A stretch of 64,000 bases of DNA from MVYY01 sp012517575 (GTDB lineage Bacteria; Bacteroidota; Bacteroidia; Bacteroidales; Paludibacteraceae): contig JAVLUG010000010.1 of NCBI GenBank assembly GCA_031629035.1, forward strand, positions 62,001 through 126,000. The letters are read 5' to 3'. Position 1 is the stretch's first letter. Every line of letters begins with the position of its first letter. This document shows positions 15,933 through 24,555 of the stretch, piece by piece. The position numbers and the translations under genes were made by a program. The notes under the pieces were generated by a model. The model made no database searches. It worked only from the letters and a program-made list of their open reading frames with translations, and had not been told where the DNA came from.

Positions 15933-17405
15933 ATGGGTGATAATCTGAAACAAAAAACACTCAGCGCTTTTACATGGACAACCATTGACCGTTTTGGTCA
16001 ACAGGCTGTACAATTGATTATTGGCATTATTTTAGCCAGACTTCTTTCTCCGGGTGATTACGGATTGATGGGAATGGTCATGATTTTTGTAGCACTTTCT
16101 TACGTGCTGGTCGAAAGTGGATTTGGACAGGCATTGATCAGAAAAACGGAAGCCGACGAAACAGATTACAACAGTGTTTTTTATTTCAACATAGGAATTT
16201 CTTTGGTATTGTATGTTGTTCTGTATTTTCTCTCGCCGGCAATAGCCAATTTTTTTAAGCAACCCGAACTTATTTTAGTAAACAGAATCACTTTTCTGGC
16301 TATTATTTTCAATGCTTTTTATCTGGTTCCCTACTCAAAATTGGGAAAAATTCTGGACTATAAAACCATTGCCAAAGTCAATATTATTTCTGTTTCCCTG
16401 AGCGGTTCGTTAGGAGTTGTTCTTGCCTTTCTGCATTATGGCGTATGGGCACTGGTGGTTCAGCAAGTTTCCTATCATTTTTTCAGAATGGTATTTTTTT
16501 ATTTATTTGTCCGTTGGAAACCAAAACTGATTTTTTCGTTTCGGGTTATCCGCAGTTTCTGGAAATTCAGCATCCACTTACTGAACACTTCCATTTTAAA
16601 TATTATTTTCAATTACCTGTTTGTCATTATTTTGGGAAAGTTTTACAAAAAATCGGAAGTGGGTTATTATACGCAGGGAAACAAATTAAGTGAAACTTTT
16701 AATTTTACTTTTCAATCCATCTTATTGGGAAGTACATTTTCGCTTTTTTCTCATATTCAACACGATGAAGACCGTTTCAGAAGAATTTTCGGCGAACTGT
16801 CGAGCAAAATCTCCATTATTACTTTTCCCATTATTTTGTGTCTGATTGCTGCCGGAAAACCATTGATCGAAATTGTTTGGTCGGCAAAATTTCTTCCGTC
16901 CGTGCCTTATTTCCGGCTTCTTTGTCTGGCTTCCTTATTTCTTCCTCTTTATACACTCAATATCAGCGCATTAAATGCACGAGGGCAATCTCGAATAACT
17001 TTCAGGATAGAAATGATAAAAAAAATACTTATCCTTATAGCCATTTTTATCACTTTTAGTCAAGGAATTATTCCCATGCTCTGGGGCTACGCCGCTGCAA
17101 ATATTGCAGCCTATTTCCTATCGATATTCTACATAAAAACAGAATTGAAACACAGCTTGAAACAACAAATAATGGCTTTTAGTCAGAGTTTGGGTTGGGG
17201 AATTATTTTAGGCATAATGGTTGCTTCCTTGAGTTTGCTGATCAAACCATCCTATTTTTTGTTGCCCGTTCAAATCATACTGGCAGCTGCATTTTATCTT
17301 TTGATTATCAGATTTTTTTACAGAGAACTGTATGAAAAAGGTATGGTTTTTTTAAAAAGTCACATACCCAGTGTAAAACAAGGACTTAACAATCAGGAAG
17401 CATGA
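15933..17405 (+). CDS. Polysaccharide flippase of the MOP/Wzx (WzxC-like) family
   Basis: The 490-residue protein has about 12-14 transmembrane helices and the family N-terminus (LKQKTLSAFTWTTIDRFGQQ, then GIILARLLSPGDYGLMGM). Such proteins flip lipid-linked oligosaccharides across the inner membrane. Its stop overlaps the start of the following glycosyltransferase in an ATGA, showing translational coupling. The opposing run of glycan genes (18623-22692) probably supplies its substrate. No Wzy polymerase or Wzz length regulator is recognised nearby. Confidence 0.88.
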   Translation: MGDNLKQKTLSAFTWTTIDRFGQQAVQLIIGIILARLLSPGDYGLMGMVMIFVALSYVLVESGFGQALIRKTEADETDYNSVFYFNIGISLVLYVVLYFLSPAIANFFKQPELILVNRITFLAIIFNAFYLVPYSKLGKILDYKTIAKVNIISVSLSGSLGVVLAFLHYGVWALVVQQVSYHFFRMVFFYLFVRWKPKLIFSFRVIRSFWKFSIHLLNTSILNIIFNYLFVIILGKFYKKSEVGYYTQGNKLSETFNFTFQSILLGSTFSLFSHIQHDEDRFRRIFGELSSKISIITFPIILCLIAAGKPLIEIVWSAKFLPSVPYFRLLCLASLFLPLYTLNISALNARGQSRITFRIEMIKKILILIAIFITFSQGIIPMLWGYAAANIAAYFLSIFYIKTELKHSLKQQIMAFSQSLGWGIILGIMVASLSLLIKPSYFLLPVQIILAAAFYLLIIRFFYRELYEKGMVFLKSHIPSVKQGLNNQEA

Positions 17406-18565
17406 AAAAAATACTTTTTATAACTCCCTGGTATCCAACAGTTCATCAGCCAAACAATGGGATTTTTATTCGAGAACATGCCCGTGCTGCTCATTTGGCA
17501 GGAAATAAAATAGAAGTTGCGGGAGTAATTATCCAGCCCGATAAAAAAATATTTTCTGCCGCATTGACCGAATACGAAGATGAATACGGAATCAGGGTAT
17601 CGATATATGAGTTGGGAAGTAAATTAAAATTTTTGAGAGATTTGCTTTATCATTCGTATTTTTTTCAGTTTTTACTTTTAAGGAAAATTGTTGCAAAGTT
17701 ACAAAACAAAGGATTTCAACCCGATATTGTGCACTCCAACATTATTTATCCATCAGGCATTATGGGCGCTCGAGTGGCAAAGCATCTGAAAAAACCTCAT
17801 ATTATAACCGAACATTGGAGCAAAACAGATTATTTTTTTAAAAATTCATTTTTCTCACATGCCGGAAAAAATGCTTACCGAAAAGCAAATGCAATTTTGC
17901 CGGTTTCGTTATTTTTAAAGAATAGAATTCAGCAGGCTGTTTCCGATTTAACCGAAGATAAATTTAAAATAATTGGAAATGTTATCGACTCCGAAGTGTT
18001 TTATTACAAAGAAAAAAAAATCGACCCAAATCAATTGAAATTCTGCGCCGTAGCGACATGGAATACAAAAAAAACTCCTGATAAATATCCTGAATTATTT
18101 ATTGAAGCATTGGCTTTATTTCAAAAAAATTGCGAAAAAGATATTGTTTTAACTATTATTGGTAGTGGAAACAGACTGAACGATCTGAAAAAACTATGCG
18201 AGGAAAGAAATTTAAAAGCCACTTTTACAGGATATTTGGATAAAACAGAAATTGCCCGTTATCTTCAGCAAACCGATTTTTTTGTTCATGCCAGCAGAAT
18301 TGAAACATTTGGTGTTTCGACCGCCGAGGCATTGATTTGCGGAGTTCCGGTAATTTGTTCAAATGTTGGAGCATTGCCCGAATTGGTGAATAACAGTAAT
18401 GGCATTCTTTGCAACAACCATATCGACGATTGGGTAAAAGGGCTGAAACAATTAACTGAAACCAAATACGACCGAGCCTCCATCGCTGAAAAAATGAAGG
18501 AAAAATTTTCAACACACACCATTGGCAAAGCCATCGATGAAGTATATGAGAAAGTTCTTCATTAA
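17402..18565 (+). CDS. Glycosyltransferase family 4
   Basis: The 387-residue GT-B enzyme starts with LFITPWYPTVHQPNNGIFIREHA, typical of GT4, and has the C-terminal nucleotide-sugar domain with the acidic ASRIETFGVSTAEALICGVPVI segment (E-x7-E motif). It would transfer a sugar from an activated donor to a lipid-linked acceptor at the cytoplasmic face; donor and acceptor are not readable. It is translationally coupled to the flippase and ends convergently with the GT2 gene. Confidence 0.9.
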   Translation: MKKILFITPWYPTVHQPNNGIFIREHARAAHLAGNKIEVAGVIIQPDKKIFSAALTEYEDEYGIRVSIYELGSKLKFLRDLLYHSYFFQFLLLRKIVAKLQNKGFQPDIVHSNIIYPSGIMGARVAKHLKKPHIITEHWSKTDYFFKNSFFSHAGKNAYRKANAILPVSLFLKNRIQQAVSDLTEDKFKIIGNVIDSEVFYYKEKKIDPNQLKFCAVATWNTKKTPDKYPELFIEALALFQKNCEKDIVLTIIGSGNRLNDLKKLCEERNLKATFTGYLDKTEIARYLQQTDFFVHASRIETFGVSTAEALICGVPVICSNVGALPELVNNSNGILCNNHIDDWVKGLKQLTETKYDRASIAEKMKEKFSTHTIGKAIDEVYEKVLH

Positions 18566-18622
18566 AAAGTTGAAACAATTTTGTGAATTTTAAAAATATT
18601 CACTGGTCAGAAAATAAAGAAC

Positions 18623-19633
18623 TCACTTATAACTGATTCGTCCCAGCATTTTAGCCAGTTTTTCAATATCGGCATGAAAAAAGCTAAAAATTAATCCAAC
18701 CAGTGAACGCAATTTCCAATCGAGCTTACGAAATCCAAACCTGAAAATAGAACTAACGTAATCTTTGCGGGCATTTTTAAAATCTTTCCGAATCAGTTTA
18801 TATCTGCCCGACCTGGAATAAGCAACCACCAAAAGCCTAAAAAAATTATCCCTTAATTTCGCTTCACTCACTTCTGTCCCTGCAAAAGTATCAGGATGTT
18901 CATGATAAAATGCGACCAGAAACCGGTAAATATTTTCATAAAGTTCTGCCGTATATGTTTTGGTAATCTGATAAGGATACATTCTCCATTTACCCAGAAG
19001 TTGCGGAATGAAAACAAATTCACCCTGCAGAGACAAATATATCCAAGTAGTCCAGTCAACAAGCGGCAAATGGTGAGTCTGAATAAATCCACCCAATTTC
19101 AATAGTGTTTCTTTTCTTATTATCACCGTAAGTGCAGGAATAAAATTGGAAAACATCAGCAGACCGGTAATGGAACCAATCGGTCGGTTGTTGAGCTTTT
19201 CAATCGGGTACGTTATTTCATTCGTGGAATGAATTTCCGACAAATCCTGCGAAACAGAATAAGCCTGTCCATAACAAAAAACTGCATTTTCGTTTTTTTC
19301 CAACGCTTCCACCTGTAATGAAAGCTTCTCGGACACCCACACATCGTCGCCTTCGAGTATGGCAATATATTTTCCTTGCGCTACAGACAAAGCAAAATTG
19401 TAAGTTTCAGCCAGCCTGAAAATACCAACGTTTTGCTGAGTGAAAACCTTGATGCGTTGATCGTTTTCAGCAAAACTTCTGGCTATTTCATAAGTTTTGT
19501 CTGTACTTCCATCGTCCACAATAATCATTTCCCAATTTTCGTAGGTCTGCGAGATGACCGACAAAATACAGTCAGAAATATACTTTTCGTGATTATAAGT
19601 TGGAGTTATGATCGAAACAAGCGGTTTATTCAT
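18623..19633 (-). CDS. Glycosyltransferase family 2
   Basis: The 336-residue protein begins with the GT-A fold (PLVSIITPTYNHEKYI, then IIVDDGSTDKT and the DXD-like LEGDDVW), covering about residues 5-230, followed by a basic C-terminal tail with a hydrophobic helix. It is an inverting transferase acting on a cytoplasmic nucleotide sugar. Its start overlaps the methyltransferase stop by 8 bp, so the two are coupled. It is the last gene of the minus-strand glycan run. Confidence 0.9.
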   Translation of the reverse strand: MNKPLVSIITPTYNHEKYISDCILSVISQTYENWEMIIVDDGSTDKTYEIARSFAENDQRIKVFTQQNVGIFRLAETYNFALSVAQGKYIAILEGDDVWVSEKLSLQVEALEKNENAVFCYGQAYSVSQDLSEIHSTNEITYPIEKLNNRPIGSITGLLMFSNFIPALTVIIRKETLLKLGGFIQTHHLPLVDWTTWIYLSLQGEFVFIPQLLGKWRMYPYQITKTYTAELYENIYRFLVAFYHEHPDTFAGTEVSEAKLRDNFFRLLVVAYSRSGRYKLIRKDFKNARKDYVSSIFRFGFRKLDWKLRSLVGLIFSFFHADIEKLAKMLGRISYK

Positions 19634-20309
19634 TTTTCAGAGGTTTGGCTACAGTTGCAAATTGTTTGTAGCGGGCATCTTTCAGCAAACCGAAACTCAA
19701 AGCAATAAAGAGCTTTTCTTTCCAGCTTTTGCACGGACGAATTCCTTCATGCACCAAAATCTGATAACCCTGTTGTCGGAACATTCTCTGCATGCTCTTA
19801 GAAGTGAAAAACCGGATGTGTGTATCATCGAGAATGCCACCTTCCGGTTTATACTGAAAATCTTTCTGAAAAAGAATTTCGGTAATTAAATTGGAAATAT
19901 ACCGAAAATTTGGGATGGATGTTACCAGCAGTCCCTGATCCGTAAGAAGATTTTTGACCAAATCTACCACTTTCCATGGATTGTAAAGATGCTCCAACAC
20001 ATCATTGAAAACAATACAGTCGAAATAATGATCCGGTAATTGCGAATAAACTTCCATAAAATCGCCTACCAGCATTTGTTGGCAAAATCGTTTGGCTTTT
20101 TCTGCAGCATCAGGATTCATCTCTACCCCCCATATCTCTCTGTCCGCTCTCACTAAATCGGCACAAAAAGCTCCTTCACCGCAACCCACTTCCAAAATTC
20201 GTTGCGCATTTTTCGGAACATATTTCAGCATTTCAGGGCGCGGATTATGAAAATAACCTATTTCGGTTTTATGTTGGAAAGATGATTCGGATGACGATTC
20301 AGTATTCAT
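19626..20309 (-). CDS. Class I SAM-dependent methyltransferase
   Basis: The 227-residue protein has the SAM-binding motif I ILEVGCGEGAFC (about residues 39-50), an acidic motif II after EIWGVEMNP, and FDCIVFNDVLEHL (motif IV). It resembles Methyltransf_11/23 enzymes often found in O-antigen and capsule loci, where they methylate a sugar or a lipid carrier. The substrate is inferred only from its place between wecB and the GT2 gene. Confidence 0.88.
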   Translation of the reverse strand: MNTESSSESSFQHKTEIGYFHNPRPEMLKYVPKNAQRILEVGCGEGAFCADLVRADREIWGVEMNPDAAEKAKRFCQQMLVGDFMEVYSQLPDHYFDCIVFNDVLEHLYNPWKVVDLVKNLLTDQGLLVTSIPNFRYISNLITEILFQKDFQYKPEGGILDDTHIRFFTSKSMQRMFRQQGYQILVHEGIRPCKSWKEKLFIALSFGLLKDARYKQFATVAKPLKNE

Positions 20310-20332
20310 TCTTTTAATTGTTTAAAAAGCAT

Positions 20333-21403
20333 TCAGAAAATGGAAATTTCTTTTGCTGCTCTTTCAGCAGCATGTCCATTGCCATATAAATCTTTAGAAA
20401 AATCCGATTTTTTGTTTTGAGAAACAGAAAAAGCTTGCAAAAGTTTTTCTATATTGCAGCCAACCAATATATTAAATCCATTTTCAACCAGCTCTGTCCA
20501 TTCGGTTTGCTGACGAAGTGTGATACAATGTTTGCCAAAAAAGAAAGCTTCCTTTTGTACGCCGCCACTGTCAGTAATAACCATTTCACACGATTTTTCG
20601 AGCATCATCATATCAAAATAACCAACCGGATCTATAACCGTAAATTCCGGAATAATATTCAACTGAAGCATTAAATTGCGTGTTCGCGGGTGTAAGGGAA
20701 CAATCACACGCATCTGACGATTGATTTGGTTCAACCCGTTCACGATATTTTTCAATTTCTCGCAACTGTCGGTATTTTCCTGACGATGAACGGTTGCCAG
20801 CACAAATTTTTCTTTCCCGATTTTTTGTAAAATTTGAGATTTATTCTCTGCCTTTGAAGCATAATACAAAGCCGCATCTTGCATGACATCGCCATTTTTT
20901 ATAATTTGGGCAGGAAAATTTTCAAAACCTTCTTTTATTAAATTCTCCACAGCTACATCTGTTGGGCAAAAAAGCAGGCTGGAAATGCGATCGGTGAGAA
21001 TACGGTTAATTTCTTCCGGCATTTCCATATTGAACGAACGTAAACCGGCTTCCACATGAATCACGGGAATTTTCAGCTTCGCAGCAGCCAGTGCACCAGC
21101 AAGTGTCGAATTGGTATCGCCGTAAACCAGCAAGCCATCCGGTTTTTCATTCAACAGGATTTTTTCTATTTCTTCCAGCATTCGGCCGGTCATGGCGCCG
21201 TGCGACAAATTATGAATTTCGAGATGATACGCCGGACGAGGAATTTCCATTTCTTCAAAAAACACATCGGACATGTTGCTGTCGAAATGCTGCCCCGTAT
21301 GAACGATTTTTTCTTCCACACCAACTTTTGGAAACTGGCGACTCAAGGTGGCAGCTTTGATAAATTGCGGACGAGCGCCAACAACCGTAATTATTTTTTG
21401 CAT
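20333..21403 (-). CDS. wecB: UDP-N-acetylglucosamine 2-epimerase (non-hydrolysing)
   Basis: WecB interconverts UDP-GlcNAc and UDP-ManNAc. The 356-residue protein has the family motifs ITVVGARPQFIKA at the start, VYGDTNSTLAGA, HVEAGLRSF, PEEINR and DSGGVQKEAFF. UDP-ManNAc is usually oxidised by WecC to UDP-ManNAcA, but no wecC lies here, so ManNAc may be used directly or the dehydrogenase may be elsewhere. Its start overlaps the preceding GT4 by 13 bp. Confidence 0.93.
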   Translation of the reverse strand: MQKIITVVGARPQFIKAATLSRQFPKVGVEEKIVHTGQHFDSNMSDVFFEEMEIPRPAYHLEIHNLSHGAMTGRMLEEIEKILLNEKPDGLLVYGDTNSTLAGALAAAKLKIPVIHVEAGLRSFNMEMPEEINRILTDRISSLLFCPTDVAVENLIKEGFENFPAQIIKNGDVMQDAALYYASKAENKSQILQKIGKEKFVLATVHRQENTDSCEKLKNIVNGLNQINRQMRVIVPLHPRTRNLMLQLNIIPEFTVIDPVGYFDMMMLEKSCEMVITDSGGVQKEAFFFGKHCITLRQQTEWTELVENGFNILVGCNIEKLLQAFSVSQNKKSDFSKDLYGNGHAAERAAKEISIF

Positions 21404-22692
21404 ATTGAATCCAATAAGTTTGCTAAATCGTGTGTTAGATTTTTTCGGGAAAATTTCTCCATCGATTCGGCACTGATAGTTAATGATTTTCTTTTATATT
21501 GTTCGTATAACTGCAAAAGTGTTTTTTTCATTAGCTTTTCGTCATCAAAATCTATCATAATGCCGGTCTGTGTATTTTTCAGCAACTCGCTAACATCTCC
21601 ATCCGTCGGCCCAATACCCAGAATGGGACGATGAGCAGCCAAATATTCATAAAATTTTCCGGAAATTATGCCTTTTGATTTATCTGTTTGTGAAATAAGC
21701 AGCAACAACACCTGAGAAGATATTTCTTTTTTTATTGCTTCATCGTGAGGAACATAACTGATTTTTACAAGATTGTCGTTTAAATTATGAAGCTGGATAT
21801 CTTCTACAACCGTAAAATCGACTTTACCTATCAGCTGTATTCGTAAATCAGCTTTGAAACTTGCATCCACGGCAGCAATTTCTTCCATAACTTTCCAAAG
21901 CTTTGTGGGATTACATACAGCTTTCAAGGTTCCAATATGTGAAATGGTAAACTTTTCGTCCAATTCTGGTTTAATAAAAGAAAAATCGTCCTCATCATAT
22001 CCGTTGGGAATAATTTCAATTCTTTTTGGCTGCAACCGCAAAAAATCTTCTTTCATGCTTTTAGAAACAACAACAACAACATCTGCAGTAGTAACTACCC
22101 TTTTTTCCAACAGATGATGAATACGGTCGGCAATTTTTGTTAAATGCAAATCTTCATAAAAATCAATATTCGTCCACGGATCGCGAAAATCGGCCAGCCA
22201 TGGTAAAGTTGGAAAAAACTTTTTCAATCCGGCTCCAATCAGATGCATGGATTGAGGTGGTCCGGTAGTAACAATCGCGTCAATTTGGTTTTCGGAAATA
22301 TATTTTTTCAGAAATTCCACCGACGGTTTTACCCAGAAACGACGTGGATCAGGAATAAAAAAATTTCCACGAATCCAGATGGAAAATCTTTCCTTCCATC
22401 CCGATTTTTTGTTTTCCGAAATAAAACCGGCATTGATCGGCTCATTTTTTTTGCCCATCAGGTTTCGGTAAATATTGTACGGTTCCCAAATTGGCGTTTT
22501 AACCACTTCAACATCTGAAGGTACATCTTTTTCAAGCGAAGGGTCAAGCGCCGGATATTCAGGATTTTGCGGCGTATAAATGACAGGTTCCCAACCAAAA
22601 CTTCGCAGGTACTTTGTAAACTTCACCCATCGCTGTACGCCTGCGCCTCCACTCGGCACCCAATAATAAGTAATGATCAGAACCTTTTTCAT
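21391..22692 (-). CDS. Glycosyltransferase family 4 (GT-B)
   Basis: The 433-residue protein has an N-terminal GT4-like domain beginning LIITYYWVPSGGAGVQRWVKF, an acceptor-side segment with WLADFRDPWT, and a C-terminal donor domain (SHIGTLKAVCNPTKL, then GKFYEYLAAHRPILGI). It belongs to the set often annotated as WbuB-like or group 1 transferases. The exact sugar is unknown. It begins 50 bp after gltX and overlaps wecB, so it probably shares a message with the tRNA synthetase gene. Confidence 0.88.
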   Translation of the reverse strand: MKKVLIITYYWVPSGGAGVQRWVKFTKYLRSFGWEPVIYTPQNPEYPALDPSLEKDVPSDVEVVKTPIWEPYNIYRNLMGKKNEPINAGFISENKKSGWKERFSIWIRGNFFIPDPRRFWVKPSVEFLKKYISENQIDAIVTTGPPQSMHLIGAGLKKFFPTLPWLADFRDPWTNIDFYEDLHLTKIADRIHHLLEKRVVTTADVVVVVSKSMKEDFLRLQPKRIEIIPNGYDEDDFSFIKPELDEKFTISHIGTLKAVCNPTKLWKVMEEIAAVDASFKADLRIQLIGKVDFTVVEDIQLHNLNDNLVKISYVPHDEAIKKEISSQVLLLLISQTDKSKGIISGKFYEYLAAHRPILGIGPTDGDVSELLKNTQTGIMIDFDDEKLMKKTLLQLYEQYKRKSLTISAESMEKFSRKNLTHDLANLLDSICKK

Positions 22693-22742
22693 TCTTTATT
22701 CCAAAAACTTTTAAAAAGTACTCAGCAATCCATCCATGCTGG

Positions 22743-24272
22743 TCAAAAAACTTCTTTATCCAACACTTCGATAGCTTTTCTAATTCGTCTTACAGTCTCT
22801 TCCGTCCCCAACACTTCAATAATTTCAAAAATCGACGGGCCTTTCAATTCACCAACCAATACCAGACGAAGTGCATTCATTAAGTTGCCAAGATGATAAT
22901 TTTTTTTGGAAATCCATTCCTTGATAATTTTCTCCATTTCTTCGGATGAGACAGCTTCCAACGACAACAATATGTCGCACAGTTCGTCAAGTTGTTTCGG
23001 AATTTCAGGCTTCCAACGCTTTTGTACGGCTTTGGCATCGTAATGTTCTGGCGCTTCGAAAAAATAATGAGACTGATCCCACAAATCGGTAATAAAATCA
23101 GCCCTGTCCTTTATCAGCGAAATAATTTTAATAACTTTGTCGGTATCTTCAATAAAACCTTTTTCGATAAGAATACGCTGAAAAATATCTGCCACCTCCT
23201 CATCCGGCTTCATTTGCAAATATTTATGATTGAACCATTTGGCTTTCTCATAGTCGAATTTTGCACCACTTTTACTGACACGCTCCAGCGAAAATTGTTC
23301 GATGAGCTCATCCATTGAAAAAATTTCCTGTTCGGTACCGGGATTCCAGCCCAGCAGAGCCAAAAAGTTCACCACTGCTTCGGGAAAATATCCAGCTTCG
23401 CGAAAACCATTATAAATTTCGCCGGTTCGTGGATCTTTCCAGTTGAGAGGAAAAACCGGAAAGCCGAGCCTGTCGCCGTCGCGTTTACTAAGTTTACCTT
23501 TCCCATCAGGTTTGAGCAGAAGCGGGAGATGCGCAAACTGAGGCATTTCGTTTTCCCATCCCAAATATCGGTACAACAAAATATGTAAAGGCGAAGACGG
23601 CAACCATTCTTCGCCACGAATGACGTGAGTTATCTGCATCAGATAATCATCTACAACATTTGCCAAATGGTAAGTTGGCAATTCATCAACCGATTTGAAA
23701 ATAACTTTGTCGTCAATTACCGAAGAATTGATGGTAACTTCGCCACGAATCAAATCGTTCACTACAATTTCTTCTCCGGGTTCAATTTTGATGCGAACTA
23801 CATATTGTTCATTATTTTCTATCCTTTTCCTCACTTCCTCTTCTGGCAAGGTCAAAGAATTGTTCATCAAAAGACGCGTCCCGGCATCATACTGAAAATT
23901 GGGTATTTCAGCCCTTTTGCTTTCCAACTCAATGGGTGAATCAAAAGCAATGTAAGCTTTTCCGCTATTCAACAGCTGATCTACATATTTTCGATAAATA
24001 GTTTTTCTTTCGCTTTGGCGATAAGGGCCAAACGCACCTTCCTTTTCTGCCCCGACACCTTCATCTATAGTAATTCCCAACCATTTCAGCGACTCCACAA
24101 TATAATCTTCTGCTCCGGGAACAAAACGTGATGAATCGGTATCTTCAATGCGCAAAAGCATGTCGCCATTGTTTTTTCGGGCGAAAAGAAAATTGTACAA
24201 CGCTGTGCGAACACCGCCAATGTGCAAGGGACCAGTAGGACTTGGCGCAAAACGAACTCTCACTCTTCTCAT
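22743..24272 (-). CDS. gltX: Glutamyl-tRNA synthetase
   Basis: GltX charges tRNA-Glu. The 509-residue class I enzyme starts RVRFAPSPTGPLHIGG, where HIGG (17-20) is the first signature, and has KLSKRDG as the KMSKS equivalent. The C-terminal helical anticodon-binding domain is complete. Whether it is discriminating or also charges tRNA-Gln cannot be decided here. It heads the run gltX-GT4-wecB-methyltransferase-GT2. Confidence 0.96.
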   Translation of the reverse strand: MRRVRVRFAPSPTGPLHIGGVRTALYNFLFARKNNGDMLLRIEDTDSSRFVPGAEDYIVESLKWLGITIDEGVGAEKEGAFGPYRQSERKTIYRKYVDQLLNSGKAYIAFDSPIELESKRAEIPNFQYDAGTRLLMNNSLTLPEEEVRKRIENNEQYVVRIKIEPGEEIVVNDLIRGEVTINSSVIDDKVIFKSVDELPTYHLANVVDDYLMQITHVIRGEEWLPSSPLHILLYRYLGWENEMPQFAHLPLLLKPDGKGKLSKRDGDRLGFPVFPLNWKDPRTGEIYNGFREAGYFPEAVVNFLALLGWNPGTEQEIFSMDELIEQFSLERVSKSGAKFDYEKAKWFNHKYLQMKPDEEVADIFQRILIEKGFIEDTDKVIKIISLIKDRADFITDLWDQSHYFFEAPEHYDAKAVQKRWKPEIPKQLDELCDILLSLEAVSSEEMEKIIKEWISKKNYHLGNLMNALRLVLVGELKGPSIFEIIEVLGTEETVRRIRKAIEVLDKEVF

Positions 24273-24304
24273 GAAAAGGAAATTTAATGTTTGAAGCTTT
24301 AAAA

Positions 24305-24312
24305 CAAATATA
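24305..24312 (-). promoter_or_regulatory. -7 box of gltX
   Basis: The minus strand reads TATATTTG, matching TAnnTTTG, 33 bp before the ATG. A second match (TATTTTTG) is at 24326-24333. Neither has a TTTG at the ideal -33 spacing. Confidence 0.4.
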
Positions 24313-24555
24313 TGTTATTGGTTTGCAAAAATAAGAAATTTAACTGAGAAATAATTCGTTTAGGGGAGTAATACTATAAAAGTTTCCTGAAAAGAAGCCT
24401 TTTCAAAAAATAGAAAAAATTGTTCAACAAAGATTTTTTTACTGGTTGAATACGAAGAACTAATTCCTTTTCTTCTTCTATACTCGATTTGACGTATAAT
24501 GCTGAAGCTATAGGAATTAGAAAAAATACATGATCTTAACCGTTAAAAAAAATTG

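Noticed and set aside
18580..18605. A TTGTGAA...TTCAC-like sequence between convergent glycosyltransferase genes, resembling a Rex operator
   Set aside because: The half-sites are too far apart, the sequence is at the 3' ends of both genes, and a weak stem-loop explains it equally well.
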